A stretch of 64,000 bases of DNA from Kutzneria buriramensis (lineage in GTDB: Bacteria; Actinomycetota; Actinomycetes; Mycobacteriales; Pseudonocardiaceae), in NCBI RefSeq assembly GCF_003387475.1, contig NZ_QUNO01000007.1:481257-545256 (forward strand), written 5' to 3'. Positions 59,165 to 64,000 of the stretch are shown piece by piece; the stretch's first letter is position 1, and each line of letters opens with the position of its first letter. The notes under the pieces were generated by a model. The model ran no database searches. It was not told the DNA's origin and saw only the letters and a list, made by a program, of their open reading frames with translations. The position numbers and the translations under genes were made by a program.

Positions 59165-60232
59165 TCAGGCGCTCCGGAGTCGGTAGATGACGGTGTCGGT
59201 GCGGAACCGGACGTCGGCGCTCAGCGAGTTCGACACCGCCACCAGTGCGCCGCCGGCATCGGCCAGCACGGCCACATCGGTGCCGCCGGAGGTGGGGAAC
59301 TCCGCCACCTGGGTCAGCTTTCCCTGCTGCCAGCGGTAGAGCTGAGAGGTGAGGGCGGTGGTCGGTGCGGCCGGTGTGCCGAGAATGAAGTTCACCCGCA
59401 CCACGTAAGGGAAGTGCACGGCGAATTCGCGGGTTCCAAGGCCGTCCAGCACGTCGCGCTCGACGAACTTCCCGTTGTCCCAGCGCAGCAGCCGCGACGG
59501 GCTGGCGATGCACCCGACCAGCAGGAAGTCGTCGCCGTCGGCGTGGAACGTGGCGAAGGCCCGACCGTGCTGCTCGGCCAGGTCCTGGTGCGCGACGAAC
59601 TCCCGCCCGGCCCACCGGTACAGCCGCGACGGTCCGATGTGGTCGGCGTGGGCCAGGAAGTCGTTGCCGTCCAAGGTGAAGTGGTGCCAGTTGTAGGCCC
59701 ACCGCGACGGGATGTCCTGGAACGGCCGGAAGACCGTGCCGTCCCAGCGGAAGATGTGCGATGGCACGTTGGGCAGGTCGACCCCCGGCGGGTCGACGCC
59801 CTGGGCCAGCGCCAGGAAGTGGTCGTCGCCGATCACGAAGTGCCGCCACTGCTTGGCCGCGAAGGTCGGGAACCGTTGGAAGGCGGCGAACTCCGAGCCG
59901 GTCCATTCGTACACGGTGGACTCGGCGTCGAAGTGGTACGGGCCGTGGCCGGTGCGGATGCTGGCGGTGGCCAGGAACGACCGGTCGCCGATGCGGAAGA
60001 ACTCGGCGTCCTCGCCGCCGGGCGCGGGCACCGTCTGGAACGGCTCGTAGCCGTCGGCGGTGCGGCGCAGGATCAGCATCTCGGTGTCGCTGTCGCCGCC
60101 GTTCATGTGCGGCGGCTGCCCCGGCACGTCGTAGGCCAGCTGCGGAATCGCCACCAGCGAGTGCCCTTCGACTTCGAACGGCGCCACCGCCCGCGCGCCG
60201 GACGTGGGGATACGACACCATTCGGTCAGCAT
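59165..60232 (-). CDS. EAR/EPTP-repeat beta-propeller protein
   Basis: 355 residues from ATG 60232. About seven ~45-residue repeats of the EAR (EPTP) type: F-x(n)-A-x-H-F-x-I/D-G-x-D-F-L-A-x-A-x-H, then S-x-L/V-Y-x-W/R-x-G, for example WRHFVIGDDHFLALAQGV, WHHFTLDGNDFLAHADHIG and SRLYRWAGREFVAHQDLAEQ. Best known from eukaryotic LGI proteins; rare in bacteria. The fold is a seven-bladed propeller for protein or ligand binding. No signal peptide, so probably cytosolic. Confidence 0.75.
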   Translation of the reverse strand: MLTEWCRIPTSGARAVAPFEVEGHSLVAIPQLAYDVPGQPPHMNGGDSDTEMLILRRTADGYEPFQTVPAPGGEDAEFFRIGDRSFLATASIRTGHGPYHFDAESTVYEWTGSEFAAFQRFPTFAAKQWRHFVIGDDHFLALAQGVDPPGVDLPNVPSHIFRWDGTVFRPFQDIPSRWAYNWHHFTLDGNDFLAHADHIGPSRLYRWAGREFVAHQDLAEQHGRAFATFHADGDDFLLVGCIASPSRLLRWDNGKFVERDVLDGLGTREFAVHFPYVVRVNFILGTPAAPTTALTSQLYRWQQGKLTQVAEFPTSGGTDVAVLADAGGALVAVSNSLSADVRFRTDTVIYRLRSA

Positions 60233-60301
60233 GCGGCCAGTACAGCCGCCCGGCCGCCGGTCAGGCAACGAAGCCGGCGTTACGACTGGTCTCCCTCACC
60301 G

Positions 60302-61237
60302 TCAGGCTGATTGACGCCCACCGGTGGCCTCCCCGCCCGGCAGCTCGGCGGCCACGGCCCGGACCGCCGCTATCACCGCGGCTACCCGCGGCGAGAGATG
60401 ATCGCCGTCGCGGACGACGAGCATGTTGTGTCGGACGGTGTCGACGCCGGCGATCGGCAGCCGCGCGACGCGCTCGTCCCGCAGGGCCGGCGTCAGCTCG
60501 GGGGCGACGGTCACGCCCCACGCCATGCCGACGAGGCCCAGCGCGGTGCCGACGTCGTCCACGGTCGCGGCCACCCGGGGCTGGAAGCCGGCCAGCGCGC
60601 ACATGCTGGCCACCAGCCGGCCCAGCGGCGTGCCCGGGCACATCACCCACGACTCGTCCCGCAGCTGGTCCATCTCGCAGCTGGGCCGGTTGGCCAGCGG
60701 ATGCCCCTCCGGCACACACAGCCGCAGCGGGTCGTGCCCGAGCACCCATTCCCTCAGCCCGGGCGCGGTCGGGCCGTGCGTGTTGCCGTAGCGGGACAGG
60801 ATCGCCAGGTCCAGCTGGTCGCGCCGGACCGCGTCCGGTGCGGTCTCGTCGGTGGTGCTGGCCAGCCGCACCTCAATCGCGGGAAAGCGGCGCCGGACCT
60901 CGGTGAGGGCGCGGCTCATCAGCTGCGGCCCCTCCCGGAACGGGATGCCAACCCGGAGCAGCCCGGCGACCTCGGCGTCGGCGCCGGCCAGAATCGCCTC
61001 GGCCGCCCGCATCTCCACCAGGATGCGCTCGGCGTGCTCGACCAGCGCCCGGCCCTTGGGGGTGAGCGTCACGCGGTTGCCGGCCCGGTCGACCAGCGCC
61101 GCGCCTGCCTCCGCCTCGAGGGCGGTGAGCTGCTGGGACACCGCCGACCGCGTGTACTGGAGGGCCCGACCGGCGGCGGCGATGGACCCCTCGGCCGCTA
61201 CGGCCCGCAGCATGATGAGTTTCCGGACGTCGAGCAT
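60302..61237 (-). CDS. LysR-family transcriptional regulator
   Basis: 311 residues. N-terminal winged helix MLDVRKLIMLRAVAAEGSIAAAGRALQYTRSAVSQQLTALE; substrate-binding domain from ~90 (LLRVGIPFREGPQLMS, LDLAILSR, VPEGHPLANR). Divergent from the aldolase operon with a T/A dyad between (61271-61287), the normal layout for LysR activation by a pathway intermediate. Confidence 0.9.
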   Translation of the reverse strand: MLDVRKLIMLRAVAAEGSIAAAGRALQYTRSAVSQQLTALEAEAGAALVDRAGNRVTLTPKGRALVEHAERILVEMRAAEAILAGADAEVAGLLRVGIPFREGPQLMSRALTEVRRRFPAIEVRLASTTDETAPDAVRRDQLDLAILSRYGNTHGPTAPGLREWVLGHDPLRLCVPEGHPLANRPSCEMDQLRDESWVMCPGTPLGRLVASMCALAGFQPRVAATVDDVGTALGLVGMAWGVTVAPELTPALRDERVARLPIAGVDTVRHNMLVVRDGDHLSPRVAAVIAAVRAVAAELPGGEATGGRQSA

Positions 61238-61270
61238 GCGTCACACCCTCTTACGCTGGAGGTGGCAAAC

Positions 61271-61287
61271 AGTAACGCCGACTTACT
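61271..61287. promoter_or_regulatory. LysR-type box between lysR and aldolase operon
   Basis: AGTAA (61271-61275), seven bases, TTACT (61283-61287): a perfect interrupted dyad of the LysR-box class, 35 bp before the aldolase ATG and 34 bp from the lysR start. An outer near-repeat GTGGCAA/TTGTCAC brackets it. Confidence 0.55.
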
Positions 61288-61321
61288 TGATTGTCACGCG
61301 GCGGCTCGCTGTACTCGGCGT

Positions 61322-62095
61322 ATGGCCATCGATCTCCTGGAGCGGCTGCGCGCCGGCGAGCTCACGCTGATGATGGGGCTACGGTCGGCCCGGACGCCGG
61401 ACATCGTCCACATCGCCCACTCGACCGGCCATCACGCCGTGCTGGTCGACCTCGAGCACAGCTCGATGTCGGTCGACGTGGCGGCGATGCTGTGCGTCAC
61501 CGCGGACGCGCTGGGCATGGCGGCGTTCGTCCGGGTCCCCGAACGCGAGTACGGCATGATCGGCCGGCTGCTCGACGGCGGCGCGCACGGCATCGTCGCT
61601 CCACGGGTCGAGACTGCCGACGAGGCCCGCACGGTGGCCAGGGCCTGCCGTTTCGCGCCGCGCGGCCAGCGTTCCCAGACGGCGATGGTGCCGCAGCTGG
61701 GCATGCGGCCGACGCCGGCCCGTGAGCTGAACCCCGAGCTGGACGACCAGGTCGTGGTGCAGATCCTGATCGAGACCCCGACCGGCGTCGCCAACGCCGA
61801 CGCCATCGCGGCTGTCGACGGTGTCGACCTGATCGCCTTCGGCGCCAACGACTTCACCGCCGAGATCGGCGCGCCTGGCCGGTACGACGACCCTCGGCTG
61901 GCCGAGGCCGTCGCCGTGCTGGCGAAGGCGTGTCGCCGCCACGACAAGCTGCTGATGGTCGGCGGTGTCGGCGACGACAAGGTGTACCGATCCTTGGCGC
62001 CGCTGGGAGTCTGCCCGCTGGTGATGACCGGCGCCGATTCCGCACTGCTGTACCGGGCCGCGCTCGCGGCCGCGTCAAGCACGACGAAGGAGTGA
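61322..62095 (+). CDS. HpcH/HpaI-type class II aldolase
   Basis: 257 residues from ATG 61322. LLERLRAGELTLMMGLRSARTPDI, catalytic His in VLVDLEHSSM, VRVPEREYGMIGRLLDGGAHGIVAPRVETADEA, metal Glu in VVQILIETPTGV, metal Asp in FGANDFTAEIG. Cleaves a 4-hydroxy-2-oxo acid to pyruvate plus an aldehyde or keto acid, or condenses them. No strong ribosome site, so the message may be leaderless. 2 bp before the next gene. Confidence 0.85.
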   Translation: MAIDLLERLRAGELTLMMGLRSARTPDIVHIAHSTGHHAVLVDLEHSSMSVDVAAMLCVTADALGMAAFVRVPEREYGMIGRLLDGGAHGIVAPRVETADEARTVARACRFAPRGQRSQTAMVPQLGMRPTPARELNPELDDQVVVQILIETPTGVANADAIAAVDGVDLIAFGANDFTAEIGAPGRYDDPRLAEAVAVLAKACRRHDKLLMVGGVGDDKVYRSLAPLGVCPLVMTGADSALLYRAALAAASSTTKE

Positions 62096-62097
62096 CG

Positions 62098-62970
62098 ATG
62101 AGGCCCGCCTTCGCGCAGACGCTGCCGATGCGCCCCGCCGACACCAATGCCAAGCCGGCGTTCACCGTGCCCGCCGGCAGCTGCGACGCGCACTTCCACG
62201 TCTTCGAACCCGGCTACACGCACGTGCCGGACCCGCTGTACACCTTCCCCGACGCGACTCTCCGACAGTACCGGCAGGTGCTGGACTGGCTGGGCATCGA
62301 CCGGGCGGTGCTGGTGCAGCCCACCTACTACGGCACCGACAACCGCCTGCTGCTCGACGTCCTGGCCTCGGATCCGACCCGGTTGCGAGGCGTGGTGCAG
62401 GTCGAGGACGACGTGTCCGACGAGGTGCTGAACGGCTATCACGAGGCCGGTGTCCGGGCGATCCGGCTGGACCTGTTCTCCCGCGCCGACCAGCCGCTCG
62501 ACGACATCATCGCGCACATCCGGACGGTCGCCGAGCGCACCCGGCCGCGCGGCTGGCACCTCCAGTTCTACAGCCCCGGCCCGGTCGTCCGCGCGCTGCT
62601 CCCGTTCCTGGCCGACTTCGAGGACACAGTGGTCATCGATCACATGGGCTACCTGAAGGAGTCCGACGGCCTGACCGCCAAGGACGCCGACCGGCTGTTG
62701 TCCGTTGTGGACGGTGGCTCGTGCTATGTCAAACTGTCCGGGCCGTACCGGGTGGCCGGCGGCAAGCCGCTGTCCAGCGTCGGCCCGCTCGGCCGGGCGC
62801 TGGTGGCGGCCCGTCCCGACCGGCTGGTGTGGGGCTCGGACTGGCCGCATCTGCCCAACGGCCAGCGGGACACCGGGGAGCTGCTCAACCTGCTGGCCGA
62901 CTGGGCCGACGACGCCGCCCGGCGGCAGATCCTCGTGGACAACCCGGCCCGACTCTTCTTCGCGAACTAG
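62098..62970 (+). CDS. Amidohydrolase, 2-pyrone-4,6-dicarboxylate hydrolase-like
   Basis: 290 residues from ATG 62098 (AAGGAG at -7). TIM-barrel with CDAHFHVFEP metal motif (~30-39), YRQVLDWLGIDRAVLVQPTYYGTDN, VVIDHMG, VKLSGPYR and LVWGSDWPHL (metal Asp). This is the LigI/PDC-hydrolase family, which opens lactone rings of dicarboxylates. Lies between aldolase and esterase in one operon. Confidence 0.85.
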   Translation: MRPAFAQTLPMRPADTNAKPAFTVPAGSCDAHFHVFEPGYTHVPDPLYTFPDATLRQYRQVLDWLGIDRAVLVQPTYYGTDNRLLLDVLASDPTRLRGVVQVEDDVSDEVLNGYHEAGVRAIRLDLFSRADQPLDDIIAHIRTVAERTRPRGWHLQFYSPGPVVRALLPFLADFEDTVVIDHMGYLKESDGLTAKDADRLLSVVDGGSCYVKLSGPYRVAGGKPLSSVGPLGRALVAARPDRLVWGSDWPHLPNGQRDTGELLNLLADWADDAARRQILVDNPARLFFAN

Positions 62971-62982
62971 GGAGCACGTCTG

Positions 62983-63909
62983 ATGGTGGAACAGCGCCCG
63001 CAGATCAGGGAAGCCACCAGCATCGCGCCGAGCGACACCAGCACCAGCACGGTGTTGCCGGCGCCGCTGGAGCCGCAGATCGCGGTCCGGGGCGTGGACA
63101 TCGCCGAACACCTGGACCTGCCGTTCGCCCAGCGCGCCGGCGGCGAGCTGCGGTTGGACCTCAAGGTGCCCGCCGGCCCCGGCCGCAAGCCGCTGGTCGT
63201 CTACGTCACCGGCGGCGGATTCGTCTTTGTGGACAAGGCCAACGGGTTGCGACTGCGCACCGCGCTGGCCGAGGCCGGCTTCGCCGTGGCCAGCATCGAG
63301 TACCGCTCGGTGTTGACCGGCGCGACCTACGCCGACGGCGTCGCCGACGTCCGCGACGCTGTGGCCTTCCTGCGGGCCAACGCCGACAAGTACGGCTTCG
63401 ACGGCGACAGCGTCGGCCTGCTGGGCGAGTCGGCCGGCGGCTACCTGGTCACGATGGCCGGGCTCGATCCGGCGACCGGCGTGCGGGCGGTGGTGAACAA
63501 GTTCGGCGCCGTCGACTTCGCCACCATCGCCGAGGACTTCGACGCCGAGACCCAGGCGGCCCTGGACGGTGCCGGCCACCCGCTGGCGCTGTACCTGCAC
63601 GGGCCGGGAACCGGCAGGACCGTGCACGACAAGGTGCTGGACGCGAGCCCGCTGAGCCACATCACCGCAGACGCGCCGCCGTTCCAGATCTGGCACGGCA
63701 GCGCCGACGGCATCATCTCACCGTCACAGACGCTGACGCTGCACAACGCGCTGCGTGCAGCTGGCGTGGACAGCAGCCGTTACGTGCTCGACGGGGCGAC
63801 GCACGGCGACGTAGCGGTGCTGCTGGGCCGGCCGGACGAGGCACTGCCCTGGTACACGGAGCAGGTGATTGGGCTGACCGTCGAGTTCCTGCGCGAGCAC
63901 TTGGGCTAG
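62983..63909 (+). CDS. Alpha/beta-hydrolase esterase (BD-FAE/HSL-like)
   Basis: 308 residues from ATG 62983 (GGGAGC upstream). Oxyanion TGGGF (~76), nucleophile GESAGG (~149), acid and base in WHGSADGIISPSQ and GATHGDV. An unusual Ser/Thr/Pro-rich first 35 residues (TSIAPSDTSTSTVLPAPLEP) could be a linker. Third gene of the operon; could release the acid substrate from an ester or lactone. Its stop overlaps the IS481 transposase end on the other strand. Confidence 0.85.
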   Translation: MVEQRPQIREATSIAPSDTSTSTVLPAPLEPQIAVRGVDIAEHLDLPFAQRAGGELRLDLKVPAGPGRKPLVVYVTGGGFVFVDKANGLRLRTALAEAGFAVASIEYRSVLTGATYADGVADVRDAVAFLRANADKYGFDGDSVGLLGESAGGYLVTMAGLDPATGVRAVVNKFGAVDFATIAEDFDAETQAALDGAGHPLALYLHGPGTGRTVHDKVLDASPLSHITADAPPFQIWHGSADGIISPSQTLTLHNALRAAGVDSSRYVLDGATHGDVAVLLGRPDEALPWYTEQVIGLTVEFLREHLG

Positions 63910-64000
63910 CTGTACTGATCCGTGAGGTTGGGAACGCGGCTGGCGGGTGGGAGACCCGCGAGTGCGGTGTGGCCGCGGTGGTGATTGTAGATGTGAAGCC
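63906..64000 (-). mobile_element. IS481-family transposase C-terminus, cut by the window edge
   Basis: The minus strand reads FHIYNHHRGHTALAGLPPASRVPNLTDQYS and stop (TAG at 63906-63908). YNxHRxHxAL...RVPNL is the C-terminal signature of IS481 transposases. It overlaps the esterase stop by 4 bases. The rest of the element lies to the right. Confidence 0.8.

Noticed and set aside
1..64000. CRISPR array or rRNA operon
   Set aside because: No regularly spaced short repeats and no rRNA-like sequence were found on reading through.

Overview
The window is high-GC DNA with GTG/ATG starts, 4-bp stop/start overlaps, AfsR/SARP-, LuxR- and SigG-type regulators and XRE-TPR regulators. This points to a filamentous actinomycete (Actinomycetota, Streptomyces/Pseudonocardiales-like); I cannot name the species. 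Nearly everything is accessory: regulators, redox enzymes, catabolic operons, one large secreted carbohydrate-active protein and many decayed insertion sequences (IS). I see no rRNA, no CRISPR array and no complete tRNA.

Layout. 1-290: the right end of an IS, the last 39 codons of a tyrosine integrase, a hairpin, and a 44-bp copy of the 3' half of a tRNA-Pro. An identical 44-bp copy lies at 54034-54077, so 246-54077 may be an integrated island or stacked islands. 1.2-11.2 kb: methyltransferase, BTAD-ATPase regulator, small membrane protein, a dead 862-bp IS, an AraC/cupin/oxidoreductase cluster, and a mosaic of two transposase fragments that removes the 5' end of a tetR gene. 11.4-16.7 kb: coupled FAD oxidoreductase-desaturase-TetR operon, with a 31-bp palindrome at its head, divergent from an MMPL exporter. 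16.7-23.4 kb: RraA-like protein, MFS transporter, two-component system, COG4705 membrane protein and an AtuA/DUF4387 pair. 23.6-29.2 kb: a 1157-residue secreted PL14/FnIII/CBM2 protein, then an HpaI-type aldolase and a beta-hydroxyacid dehydrogenase.

30-42.7 kb: TetR/aldo-keto reductase pair, SigG-like sigma factor with short flanking ORFs, three oxidoreductases, an ankyrin protein, an IS graveyard (37.7-40.1 kb), and an AraC regulator divergent from an SDR with a truncated tandem copy. 43-46.7 kb: a large LuxR-ATPase (LAL) regulator and a DHFR/RibD-like reductase. 46.7-48.7 kb: an intact 1.19-kb IS lies exactly between a cytochrome P450 fragment and a dnaE2 fragment, the signature of an IS-mediated deletion. 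48.7-53.3 kb: an XRE-TPR regulator with a set of small conserved proteins, a methyltransferase and a DUF4231/SLATT-like membrane protein. 53.6 kb: two abutting perfect palindromes, just inside the right tRNA-Pro repeat.

54.6-64 kb (outside the right repeat): dead hydrolase, SDR and quinone reductase divergent from a GlxA-type regulator. Next comes a candidate catabolic locus in which an unrecognised 383-residue protein and an EAR-repeat beta-propeller protein sit beside a LysR gene, and an HpaI aldolase, an amidohydrolase of the pyrone-dicarboxylate hydrolase type and an esterase form a divergent operon. The window ends inside an IS481-type transposase.

The most interesting parts are this last locus, the AtuA/DUF4387/RraA cluster, the PL14 protein, the XRE small-protein module, and the paired palindromes beside the attachment-site repeat.
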